Shown here: piece by piece, positions 48,801-60,213 of the stretch | How the letters are laid out: every line of letters begins with the position of its first letter | Position numbering within the stretch: the stretch's first letter is position 1 | Assembly (NCBI GenBank): GCA_016647705.1 | Contig: CM028326.1 | Location: 47,048,285-47,112,284 of the forward strand | Source of the DNA: Eucommia ulmoides | Lineage: Eukaryota > Streptophyta > Magnoliopsida > Garryales > Eucommiaceae | Direction of reading: 5' to 3' | DNA length: 64,000 bases | The notes under the pieces: model-generated | The model's database searches: none | Told to the model about the DNA's origin: nothing | Seen by the model: only the letters and a program-made list of their open reading frames with translations | Made by a program: the position numbers and the translations under genes

Positions 48801-51298
48801 AAGTTGTGAGTCGATGATGCTGTACTTGATTTGACGATGCCATAGTATTTATCTGTTTCAGTAGAGTGGGGTTATCCGCTTCGGCGGAGTGATGTTTATA
48901 TGCTTCGGCAGAGTGATGTTAGACGTTTATACTGCGAAGTGATTATCCGTTTCGGCGGAGTGATGAGTGTTCGTAGGAAGGCATATCCTACGGATGGTAC
49001 GGTACCGTTGCAAACTCCCGATCATGAGGTTAAAACGATCACTAAGGCTGGCCAGTGTGTGTGTTTGAGGTGTGTGTTTGAGTTGTGTGCTTAAATAGTA
49101 TGCTTGAGATGTGGTGCTTTACTTATATTGGGTAATTCATTATTTATTATGGTGAGTGGTATGATTCTATACTAGACGGATTTGGATTTGGATGTAACTT
49201 ATCCATATCACTTTATTTTTCATTGCTTATATACTTATGCTTAGCCAGATTTAGTTGTGGTGATATTTAGAATATATTTTTGATTATTAAAAAAATAATA
49301 ATGATTTTACTAAGAAGGCAGTACACTCGCAGGTACAACAGCTAGGAGTCGGTCCCCTACTGGCACTAGGTAGAGTCCGGCGATGGTATGGTATGGGAGT
49401 ATTTTTGGAGGAGCTGTCGGAAGCCAACCTACGGGAGTTTCATTGTTATTATTATAACGTAGGGACGGGTGTGTCCCCAATTAGCGATATTGCTTATGGT
49501 AAAAAAAAAAAATAAATATTTGTGGTTGTATATTCTTTTGTACGCACTGTATCATATACTAGTGGGTTTGTCGTTAGAATAATGTCTTGGCGACGTCACG
49601 TCGGCCCCACGGTGACAGGTGTCCAGGGTGGGGTGTGACACCAATAATCCAATTAATCAAATTTTAAGAGCTATTCAGTTGTTGAGATTTCTGAGAGTAA
49701 TCATTATGAATTTATATTGAGTGTATTGTAAGATTATTCTTGAGAAATGTTCTTGAGAAAATTTGTTGTGGATTATTGCTGTTATCGATTTGGAGTTTCA
49801 TTACTATTCGTTATTTATTCATTTGGTGGATTCCTGGTGAGATCGTTCCAAGTTTTTGCTATTAATTGTTGTTTGATATTACTGTTTACTACCTGGAATA
49901 TTGATCTTCGAAATCATTTTTCTAAACTTTAAATTGATTGAAATTTTTTGAAATGATTTCTTGTGAAAATCTGATTATGTGCTAAATTGTGTGCTATCTA
50001 TTTTTATTAAAATTAGATTTTAAAATTTTCACTTTATTTCTATCACTAGTTTTGGGGTATTAATTGAGTTCAAATTAATCTAAGGATAGTTTCGCGACAT
50101 TAATTGAGTTCAAATTAATCTGAGGTGGTAAAAGCTCCGAGTGGGAAAAACCTTATCAATTTTGTAATTGGTGAGTTGTGCGCGGATTAGATACTATTAG
50201 GAGTATCTAATTAGGGTGTTTTCAATCTCTTCCGATAAATAGATTGAAGTTTGATCTTTGCCTAGAGTATAAAAAGATTAGGTTACTCTTTTCCCGTGAA
50301 AAGAGATAGGGGTAATTCTTCATGACTAGAATTATTTTGCGTGAATTTGTAATGGTTCAATCTCTTGATCAAAGAGCTAAACATTTTGGTCAGCAGTTTA
50401 TGCTCATCACTAAGTTATCGTGATCATTTTTAAGAAATTTCGGTGAGATCTCTCCAAGCTAATTAATTTGATTTCTTAGATTATTTGTTTAATTAATTGG
50501 ATTAAGTATTTTGAGAAAATTTGTTTTCAAATCTAATATCTTGAAAATATTTTAAAATGATTTTTATTTGTGAAATCTAATTATATATTATGTGCACGTT
50601 AAATTGATTAAATCATATTTATGCCTCCCCATAAAATCTAAAACGTAGTATTTCGGGACATTAATAGAGCATAACTATATTGAGGTAGTAGAAGCTCATT
50701 GTGGGAAGAAACTTGCAATTTTTTTTCTATTTACAAGTTTGAGTGAATTAGACATACTTGGGATGGTGTCTAATTTGGGTAATTAGGTTTTCATCTTTAG
50801 CCTGAAAAAAATTAAGGTTTGATCTTTAGCCTTTTAAAAGAATAGGTTTTGATTCTTCCTGTAATAGAATTAAAGTAAGAAAATGTTCTTCCTAAGCCTG
50901 CTAAAAGGATAAGTGTAATAGTGTGAGAGTATGATAGGTTGATTCTTAGTTTATGAAAAGAATTTGTGTTGTAAAGGTTGATTCTGAACCTACGAAAAGA
51001 ATCAAGATTGTAAGGTTCGGTTCCTACCTAGAAAATGAATCAAAGGGTTAGTGGATTGAGAAATCACTGTGGACGTAGGTAAGAGTAGTTTGCACACCAG
51101 GATAAATCTTTATTTGCTGCATTGTTACTTTTCTGATTATTTAGGTGTTCACTTAGTTAAATGTATTTTCGCTACTTAACAAGATAATAGTCAATTAGGA
51201 AAATTGATATTGCTTTTGTTTGAATTTAATTGTTTAAATTTTGATAACTACCCAATTCACCCCCCCCCCCCCCCCTCTTGGACATCTTTGGGCCAACA
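45808..51298 (+). mobile_element. Copia-like LTR, plus orientation, split by a chromovirus solo LTR
   Basis: It starts TGTTGATCCTAAGATTTTT at 45808 and ends GGGCCAACA at 51298, interrupted by 46992-49640. It has the GTCGAC-type cluster at 46280-46600 and a 17-C run near 51259-51275 just before its end. No primer site follows the end, and the flanks (ATATC and ATCGA) do not form a target duplication. It is neither a clean solo LTR nor part of a visible element. Confidence 0.75.
46992..49640 (+). mobile_element. Chromovirus solo LTR with target duplication
   Basis: It is 2649 bp from TGTAAGACC to GGTGTGACA, the reverse orientation of the LTRs at 29138 and 36139. It is flanked by a perfect 5-bp repeat CCAAT (46987-46991 and 49641-49645). 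The minisatellite is at 48850-48965. Frames inside it overlap CG-rich LTR sequence and are not genes. Confidence 0.9.
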
Positions 51299-51700
51299 AT
51301 CGATTATGAGACTAAGGAGAACAACATCGAGCTTACACTTAGCTTAGATCTACTAGAAGAAAAAAGAGACAAGGCTCAAGTTCGATAAATAGCTTACGAA
51401 CAACAAATGGCTCGATACTATAATAAAAGGGTAAAGATCCAACCATTTATGGAAGTATATTTAGTCCTTCAGATAGTTACAATTGCCACAAAGATTAAAT
51501 AGAGAGAAAGCTCAGACAAAATTCGAAAGGACCTTAAAAGGTTACTAAAGTTTTATGCCCAGGAACCTACGAGCTGGAAGACATAGAGGGTCGACCATTG
51601 CATAATCATTAAAATATAGAACGTTTGAAGAAGTATTATAATGAGACTATTTGCAAAACTTTCTATTTTACTTGAATTCTACAATGAATAAAGTTTATGT
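51299..51700 (+). pseudogene. pol: Integrase tail of a Tat (Retand-like) pol
   Basis: Plus-strand translation reads 'LLEEKRDKAQVR', 'AYEQQMARYYNKRVKIQPF', and near 51600 an 'EPTSWKT' to 'GRP.PHPWN'-like stretch. This is the typical end of Tat polyproteins ('DLLEE...AAYQQR..RYYN..V'). Only the last ~130 residues are present. The remainder of pol was lost at the junction with the copia-like LTR. Fossil. Confidence 0.75.
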
Positions 51701-52507
51701 TTCTACAAACTCTTATTGTTTAACTAAATATAAAATCTACAATACTCTACATATAAGAATTAGGCATTGCTCATCTGACCCTACCTGGTCTTGACCAAAT
51801 AAATTAGAGTAATTAACCAGGAACTAGGACGAAATCCTCTAATCGATAAACTTCACAAGGAGGGATGTTTGGGGATAACCTGAAAAATCCTCTTCGAGCA
51901 ACTCTTTCGCTCTGGTGTAACCCCATAAACTGGAAAACTTGAGTAGGGGATGAGGAAGAGGAGATCATATACTATTTCCACAAACTCATTTTTATAAGTT
52001 TTTACACTTGAAATTCTATCCAACAATTTCTACAAGAAGTACTTCCACACTTAAAAAAATTTCAAAGTACTGAAAAAGGGAAAAAGAAAAGGTAAACATT
52101 CAAATATTTTACAAGTGTTAAATCCTATTTGATCTTAAAGTTTAAAGAACTCTTGGGAAATGTTAAATCAGCTCAGGATCAAAATCCTGATAAATAGTTC
52201 AAGTTTTGAAATTTTACAATGCTAGGAAAGGTAATAATATGATCTTGGAATATTACTCAGGTCCATATTCACTACTTGGAATCAAAAGCATAAAAAATTC
52301 CAAGAATGAATTCTAATCGGGGGAACACGAAAAAACACACAAATGAAGAAAATAAATTTTTTATTAAAGCCTAAAAAGCCCGAAGGAATTATAGTGTGGC
52401 CCCTCGGGCAATTACAAAAAGGATAGGAAAGGAAAGGAAAGTTACTACAACTGCACAATACAAAAGAAGAAAAATTAGGCTTAAGCCTAAGGGACCAAGA
52501 GATCCTC
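51701..52507. mobile_element. Retand-like element, non-coding region between pol and antisense ORF
   Basis: The first part has 'ggagggatgtttggggataac' words, as after pol in Tat elements. The later part (52340-52500) is A-rich on the plus strand and would be the 3' untranslated part of the antisense gene. No domain seen. Confidence 0.45.
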
Positions 52508-53579
52508 TTAGGAAATAGCACTAGGAGCACAAACATATTGCCTAGGAACGTTAGAAGGGTGCTCCTTGGGGGCATCATTACCACCGACTACAAGATGCTT
52601 GGCAATTTACATGATTGTAGCATCAGTCAAAATTTCTCCTACTTTTTTTTCTTCGGCGAGGGGATGAGAGGGGTCAACCCCAATGTAATAAATATTCGAG
52701 AAGTCCACCTTGGGCTATATATCTAGCACTCGTATATTTGTATCTTGGAATTCTATGCTGACATATGTGCCCTGCAATTCCTTTTCGAAGTTTTTGAAGT
52801 CCTGGGAGGACTTTTATTCCTCGATAACCTAAGGTTTGAGCTTGGAGGACCGAGAGTGCTACCTCAAGGTTGGCATAGAAATTGTCACTCTGAGACTTGG
52901 TCTGCTAAAGGCAAAGCAATACCTCATCCAAAAATTTATTGGCTTCTTCGGTCATCTTGTTCACCTTCTCAGCCAACCTCTTGGTCGTCTCGAACTCCTT
53001 TTCAACAGTCACATGAGCTAAGTCAGACTCCTTTAAGGCCTTAAACTTGTCCTTGAGCTGTAGTTTAAGGGCCTCCCAATCGATGATAGAAAAAAGAATC
53101 ACCATCTTGATCAGGCTCATTGGCCAATATTGTGACCTGAGCCAAAGCCTATAAGTTAAAACAACATCAAAAGGCTTTAAAAAGGGAATGATAAAAATCA
53201 AGTTAGCTAGAAATACAAGTAATAAATTAACATTACCACCATACAAGTCCAAAAAAGACATACAAGTGGTAGCACGTAAAATACGCCGCTACTTACACTC
53301 GCAAGCATACGAGGTCTAAGTTTTAGTATGGTGTGATCGTTAATATCGGGTTATTGTATCCACAGGGATTAGTGTCGTTACTATCGAATATCGCGTTTGT
53401 CGTGACCTAACTTTATCTAGGCGAAAACAAATGTATTTAATTAATTAAACTAATACTAATAGAAGCTAAATTAACTACACTAATATTCTAATATGTTTTA
53501 GGGTCAAGAATTTCCTAGGGATTAACGTGTTTACAAATACGTGTTCGATCTCGATTTACTCACGTTTACGGTGTTTTAC

Positions 53580-53974
53580 CTATTTGACAATCTCAGTACG
53601 TAAACTCCACCGCCACCTCTCCCGAGTGTAAGACGGGGGAATACATGACTTCGATTCAACGAAAAAGTCCCCCTCAACATCTTAACGACCCTAGGTCACA
53701 TGAGTCTCGCCCAACGTCATTGATTGCACACAATCCAACTCCCTCCCGGGTCATTGGATCGTCACGTTGTATTTACCCTATCGACAATCTCCGTTCTAAA
53801 ACTCCCTCGCCACCTCTCCCGAATGTAATACGATGGATATAACGCAACTTCGTGTCAACGTAGAAGTCCCCCTCAACGTCTTAACAACCCTAGGTCACGT
53901 GAGTCTTGCCCCAACGTCATCGATTGTCCACAATTAAAACCCCTACCGGGTTATAAAATCGTGGTGTTTGTTTA
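53580..53974. repeat. Two ~197-bp tandem units
   Basis: Each unit has 'gccacctctcccga', 'aagtccccctcaac' and 'accctaggtcac' in the same order, within the unassigned LTR. Confidence 0.8.
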
Positions 53975-54475
53975 CCCTAATCCGAATCTGGGGTTTGTCA
54001 AAACCCCGTATTCTTCATTTATCAAACTAATCATAATAAACAAAAAATACGATAAACACAATCAAACTACGAAGCACAAACATAAACGCAACACCGAAAT
54101 CATCCAAACAAACATATTTATAAATATACCGTTAATCCCTACTACAATCCATATTTAACTCATGGTCATAGCCGCATAAACATATAAATCGAGCTAAACA
54201 TGCTCACATGATCCTAAGATAAAGAAATAAGGAAAAACAATCGAAGAACTTAGCCTCGTCCGAAAATAAACTGCTAAGAACGCTCAACGATCGATTCGCC
54301 GTCTTCTCCAATTCGGGATGTGAGATCCACCTCTAAAACTCCTAAACCTAGGCTTAAATATAGCCTAAGGTGCTCAAAAAACCAAGAGGGAGTAGAGAAG
54401 GGGGAGGAGAGGGGGTATTTATAGCCAAAATATCCTAAAAATATCTAAAAATATCTCAAGACTGTGTAGGAGATT

Positions 54476-54770
54476 TCCGCCTAGGCGGTGGATTCTTCGC
54501 CTAGGTAGAGTTAGGTCGATTCGGCTAATCGCCTAGGTGGTGAAGTAGGCGGTGGACGTGGAAGAACATTCTGTTGGATTTTCGCCTAGGCGATGGATTT
54601 CTCCGCCTCGGCGATCGACTGTCAGTAGCCCATCTTCGTTTTCTGCCGGATTTTCGCCTAGGCAAAGGAATCTTCACCTAGGTGGTGGTCTATCAGTAAC
54701 ATTTTCTTTTCTCTCAACTTCTTCACCGCCTAGGCAGTGGTCTGAATGCCTAGGCGGTGGGCCTGTTTCA
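54476..54770. repeat. GCCTAGGC palindrome array
   Basis: About ten copies of 'cgcctaggcggtgga' and variants are separated by short AT- or T-rich spacers. The core GCCTAGGC is a perfect 8-bp palindrome. Confidence 0.85.
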
Positions 54771-56511
54771 TATTTTAGCCTCTGAGTTTGTTTATTCACC
54801 GTAACTTCGACTCACTTTGGTTCGATCTCATCGTTTTCGCTCCAGTTTTCTATCTTTATGCCCCACACACCTGATTTATACAAAAAGTATGAAAACTAAT
54901 TAAAACACATAAAAATAACTATAAACGTACTCGAAAACTAACAAAACCGATTCGGAAATACGTAATTATTTTACACCTATCAGCAAGCCTCTTTAATTTC
55001 CACTCAACTAGGACTAAGTCATAGTCTCGAGGCAACAAGTGAGCCTTGGCCCATACCCTAGATATACCCAGAGACTCAAGGATTGATGCGTTAACATTGA
55101 ATCTTGTTAACTTAGGGGTTCCAAGGAAGCAGAGCTTTGGAAACTGTGACTTGTTGGCATTAAGGCACCCAGACGATGAGTCGATTGTCCTCCACATCCT
55201 CTGTTGGATCCTGGACGGGAGCTAGGAGAGCTTTCCTAAACTTATCTTTGTCCTTACCTCTCATCTAAAGGTTGAATTTGTTAGACTTATTTACCAAGGG
55301 ATCGTGAACGGGTACCCTGGGCATGGATCATTTGTTCAAGTTCTTGTCCTTTCTACTTGGGGTCCCTACCCGAGAAAAAGAACTAGCCTCAGAGAAGGAG
55401 CGAGTTTGCCCAAAACACTTAGGGTCCTTATAGTAGCATCCTTTATTGCAACTATAGAGGTCTCTCTCGTCCTCATCACCTCCATAGCTTTTCAAGATAG
55501 GGCCATGTCTATAAAGAAGAAGAAGTTTCAGGCTAGGGAAAAAAAACTCAACTATTTTCAATAAAGAAAAGATGGGGGATTGAAGTATATTTCAGGTTAT
55601 AAGTGGACCAATCATAAGGTTGGTCGGAGTCTCATAATAGAGGTGGAAGAAAAAAGCAAAGAGAAACATTAAATCTCTCTCATCCTCGATGATCTCCAAC
55701 AATGTAGCAACGTTGGCCTCCTTGACTTTGATGAGTAGTGTAAAGGATTTGAATCTGCAAGACAAGTGCAATGAAATAAAAAAAAATACAAACGACATAG
55801 ACATATACAAATGAAGAAAAGAAAATGAGACTTTATTGTTGTTGGGATTTTTCAAGACTAATTTTTGCATGTGGGTTTGGCTTCAAAAATATCAGGTTCC
55901 TCTCTATTTAGTAAAAATTACAAAACAAGTGATAGATCGAGGTGATGCAGTTACAACGACGAAGTAGGAAAAGCCTTATCATTATCCTCCAAGCATAAAG
56001 AGTAAATTAGGAAGGATAAAAGTTAAATTGGTCGAGAATCCCCCTGATGAAGATTGGTAGAGGGAATCGAGGCCCCCATCAACCGCATATTCATAAAAGA
56101 CAATATTTTTCAGCCACAGACTGTGTGCCTGATGGATATTCTCCGTTAGGAAAGACATCCCCACTGAGTCAACAATGTGGCACCAATTCCAAAGTTTGGT
56201 CAATTGGACCTTGGTCATAACACTCCCATAGTCCTGGATAGAGTCCTGCGTAGGCCTACATCGAGTACGACACTCTAAAGGAAGATAAAATAGAGCTTCA
56301 TCAACCTATGTGGGGGCATGGGTCGAGGTACTTTATCCTGAGCCCTTGATAGCTCGGCGCCATCAAAAGAGTTGGGTTTGATAGAAGACCCAACCTCCTC
56401 ACCAGCTTGGGGGGTCGAGCTAGTGGAAAGAACCGACTCAATCTCTTCCTCTAAGTCAAGGTCAAGCCAACTGGCCATGGTATAAGAACTAGGTAATCTG
56501 GGCATTACCAT

Positions 56512-57267
56512 AGAAGATGATAGAAAAAGAAAAGAAGTGAAAAGAAATCACCAAAAAATAACTAAAAAAAATGAACTTCAAATTGGGAATTCACATAGAG
56601 AGAAATGGGGGATTTAGAAAATAAGGAATAAAAAATGAGAAATCTTACCAGATTCAAGAAGAACCGTCGCTGAAATCTGAGGCGTGGTCACCGAAAAACT
56701 CAGATGTTATCTTTGATTACAAGGAAAGAAAACTCACAAAGTTGTAAATGGGTCTTAATGAGAGGATCCCTCCATTTAAATACTAGGAATAGCTTAGCGA
56801 GGAATGTTAGTTGTCATTGTGGAACTAAAGGGACATCTTTAATCTAATCATGAATGCATGGCAGAGTTTAGGCGCAATTTCCAAAGCGATATATCTTTCA
56901 AATTTTATTGGGCGTTAATGCTAAGACATTATGACTAGCCGACTTCCACCCAAGCATGATTATTATTGAGACTTCAACAGACAAAAATATTCTCAACCCT
57001 CATTCATCATCAAGACTCGAGAATAGGAAGCATCTGAAGAAGGATTTTCTTATCAATTCCAAAAGCTACCAAATGTAAGAATAAACCCATGCAACCTAGA
57101 TGTAAGTCTAAACCTATATGACAAGCACGAGAACCCAAACTACTGATGATAACTAAAGACACTTCCTGGTACTGAGAAGACAATCGAATGAGCTATTCTA
57201 CCATACATGAAATGTGTCCCAAACAGAAGTCATGTTAGGTCTTCTTATAAACTCGTCCTTAGAGACG
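56512..57267. mobile_element. Upstream region of the antisense ORF, Retand-like element
   Basis: AT-rich sequence with no ORF of note. It would hold the antisense gene's promoter, but no clear TATA box could be fixed. Confidence 0.35.
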
Positions 57268-57672
57268 GAGGATGAGTTAGGGGCATTTTGGTTCAATCTG
57301 TAACCTGAGATCAGGAGTCATTACAATCGCGCACTATATATTGAAAATAGCAATTACATTCAAAGCATAATAGTCTATTAGTCCCATGATCCCACTAAAT
57401 CCATAGAAATAATGGTGATTGACCATGATTTATGGAAGATTTACCAAACACGTCTTTTATCTCCTATAAATACTACAAAGGGGGTCTACCCAAGGTAGGA
57501 ACACTTTACTTAGCTATTACTCTGCCAAAATTCTTTCAAAACGCTCTACTTATTCTCATACTGGAGGTGTCATCCACCGTGCATTATTTTGCAAGAATCC
57601 AAACACAAAGAACGTCACATTTCGAATCTCATGGACCGTCCCTAACAATTCAGTTTTTGGCATCATCAACTA
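57268..57672 (+). mobile_element. Retand-like LTR start (probable 3' LTR), truncated by solo LTR insertion
   Basis: A purine-rich tract ('agagacggaggatgagttaggggc', 57261-57284) precedes sequence with a TATA box (57465-57472) and a leader reading 'aaagggggtctacccaagg' and 'ctttacttagctattac', as in Tat-lineage LTRs. It is cut at 57672 by the copia-like solo LTR. The exact LTR start is uncertain. Confidence 0.45.
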
Positions 57673-59869
57673 TGTTGGCCTAAAGAGCTACCCAAGAGGG
57701 GGGTGAATCGGGTAGTTGCAAAAAAATTTAAATAATTAAGTCCTTTAAACACAAATAATTAATTTTGCTAAATCAATTATTATTTTAATACGCAGTGAAA
57801 ATGTGTTTAATACTAAGTGCACACCCAAACACAAAATATCAATAAAGCAATGTAGTAGATAAGAATTTATCTTAGTTCGATAAGCAACTCTTACCTACGT
57901 CCAGTCCCCCAAGCTCCATGGAGATTTGCAATCCACTAAACGCCCTGATTTCTTTACTAGGTAGGAACCAAGCACTTACAATTCTAGATTTTTTTCACAG
58001 GCTCAGAATCAACCTTTACAAAATCCTGATTTTTTTAACAGGCTAAAGAATCAGCCTAACACTTTCTCACTTGTCCTTTTCACAGGGTTAGGTCGAACCT
58101 TTATAATTCACTTTTTAATTCAATTACAGACTGAGTCAAAACCTAGTTCTTTTCAAGAGAAAAGAATAACCTAACCTTTTTAATAGGATAAATATCAAAC
58201 TCTATTTTTTTTTACAGGAAAAATATTGAAACCTAACTACCCTAACTAGACACCGTACCAAACATGTTTAATCCTCTCAACCTCACAAATACAAAAAATA
58301 TAACTTTCTTCCCAAAAGGAGCTTCTACCACCTCAATACAAATATACTCAATTAATTACCCGAATAATTAGTATGTGATAGATACAATGTAAGACAAATA
58401 AAATCTGATTAAATAAATAAGTGGGTAGCACAAATTAAGCACGTAATCAGATAATCAAGTAAAAACCTGTTTAAAATATTTTCAGGCTTTTAAGTTCAGA
58501 AACTATTTTCTAACAATCCTAAACCAAGCAATCGATATCAATATAAATATAACTTTAGAAAGCAAATAATAAAACTTGGATGGATCTCATAGGGAAAACA
58601 CTGAAGACAATAACGATATAACGAGTAGAACTCAAATCAGTGACACCAAATAGCAAGCGTTTTAAATCAAGAACTTATATAAAATCTCTCGTAGAAATCT
58701 CAACAAAAATCTCATTCTTATAATTTCCAAAATTGATGTTCTTGATATGCATAATTCAATTCCCGTAGGTCGCTATTAATAAATCTAGAACTAGCCCTCC
58801 AAGGGCTAGTTTTTCAAAGCTATGTCATTATATGACACTCTAAGACCCCATATAACATATCCTATCAATTTAAGTACGTTTCATTTAAAAATATTCTTTG
58901 AATCACTCATTTAAGTTTATAAAACTATTCCTAATTTAAAACCACAAGAATAGAAAGTATTAAATCATTTAAATTAAGAGAATTTCAAAATATATGGACC
59001 ATATCAATAGGGATCACATAATAGGTTGTTCATATTTGAATTACATTCAAATCCACCAAATTCCTCTCTTGGAACCATAAAAAATAGTTAATTTTTTACC
59101 AAGAGACCAAATCAGCCAAAATATTGACTAAAGCAGTCGGTTGACCGACCACTTCCATTCGATCGACTGCCCTATGCCAGCCTTGAATTAGCCGTTGGCA
59201 CTACACACAATCGATTGACTGACTCGATTAATGGGTATCCAGATTTACCCATTTTATCCACTGAAACAAACGGTTGACCGACCTTTTTTATTAGTTGACC
59301 GAATCGATTAGAGTGCCCACTTCTACATCCATTTTAGCCACTATGTCAAACGACTGACCGATCACTTTTCTCGGTTGTCAGATTGGATTAGTAGGACTCT
59401 ATTTTAACTCCCAAAACTTATTGTTTTAATAAGTCGTCCGACACCTTTTGTTAGTTGACCGAATTGACCCAAAAACACAATATTTTGTACTTTAAAACAC
59501 ATTTTTCAATTTGTTCAATTATCAAAATTATTTCACATAATGAACACATAAAATATCTTATTTTAGGATCATAAATTTATTACTTCTTATCATGACACAC
59601 ATAGAATTAACTTATTTTAAGTGTCGTGCGTGTTTCAAATTCGGGTTACATTAAGAGTGTATAAGTAAAGAGTTATTTTCACTTATTTTTTCAGCGTCTT
59701 CAAAACTCTTCATATCTTCATTATGTCCATCTACACCCTTTATGTTTTCTTGAATGATTCTTTTTCATAATCGAACACATGCAACTATAAATTTGAAACA
59801 CTCAATAAAACTATTAGTTCCCCCAAAAATATCAATACTTAATTGCTCATTAAAACTTTGGATTCAACA
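57673..59869 (-). mobile_element. Copia-like solo LTR with target duplication
   Basis: It is 2197 bp with minus-strand ends TGTTGAATCCAAAGTTTTA (59869) and TAGGCCAACA (57673). A perfect 5-bp repeat AACTA flanks it (57668-57672 and 59870-59874). It has the diverged GGTTGACCGACC cluster at 59130-59470, in which many CG sites are lost. This is the most diverged copy of the family in the window. Confidence 0.88.
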
Positions 59870-60084
59870 AACTATATTTTTAGAATTCTAAATTTTTACT
59901 TCTTGAGTATATGTGTATGAATTATGTTTTTATTTTATTTCTTTATATTTTTTTCTACTAACTCATAAATCATAGTTGAAGTCACAATTTAAAAAAATAA
60001 AATAAAAATCTTAGGATTTTTTTATATTAAGGTTATTTTTTTAAAATTGTGTCTTCATGTACAAGTTGTACGCTAGTTATTAAT
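59870..60084. other. Short AT-rich spacer, nothing recognised
   Basis: It contains a small inverted repeat ('gaagtcacaattt' and 'aaattgtgtcttc') around an A/T-rich core. Otherwise nothing can be assigned. Confidence 0.4.
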
Positions 60085-60213
60085 AAGGGTTTATACCACT
60101 TACCTCCCCTATCATTTTGCACAAAATCACAAACATTCCTTGTCATTTTAAAAATATCAGTCAATCTCTTTAACTAATTTTTTCTTGTAAAAAGACATGA
60201 ATATACTTCTCTT

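Larger units (their letters stand above)
53267..54982 (-). mobile_element. Unassigned 1.7-kb solo LTR inside the antisense ORF
   Basis: The ends read TGGTAGCACGTAAAAT (53267) and, on the minus strand, TGATAGGTGTAAAAT (54982), that is TGRTAG...CTAYCA. Flanks ACAAG (53262-53266) and GCAAG (54983-54987) are four-of-five identical and suggest a target duplication. Inside are 'ttattgtatccacaggga', two ~197-bp tandem units (about 53580-53974) and the GCCTAGGC array. I do not recognise the family. Confidence 0.6.
52508..56511 (-). pseudogene. Antisense ORF of Retand-like Tat element, interrupted by an LTR
   Basis: The minus-strand coding region starts near 56511 with 'MVMPRLPSSYTMASWLDLDLEEEIES', followed by a Ser/Pro-rich acidic segment. 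Further on, 'NIHQAHSLWLKNIVFYEYAVDGG' matches the known 'putative gypsy-type transposase' domain of plant retroelements. A middle part carries Arg/Ser-rich sequence and 'RVWAKAHLLPRDYDLV'. After the LTR insertion (53267-54982) comes a long coiled coil ('LQLKDKFKALKESDLAHVTVEKEF') and an end reading 'NVPRQYVCAPSAIS' near 52520-52550. Lying opposite to pol in the 3' part fits the antisense extra ORF known from Retand and Grande elements. Its function is unknown. Broken fossil. Confidence 0.6.

Noticed and set aside
45803-51303. Target duplication around the copia-like LTR 45808-51298
   Set aside because: Flanks ATATC and ATCGA share only ATC in shifted positions, which is expected by chance.
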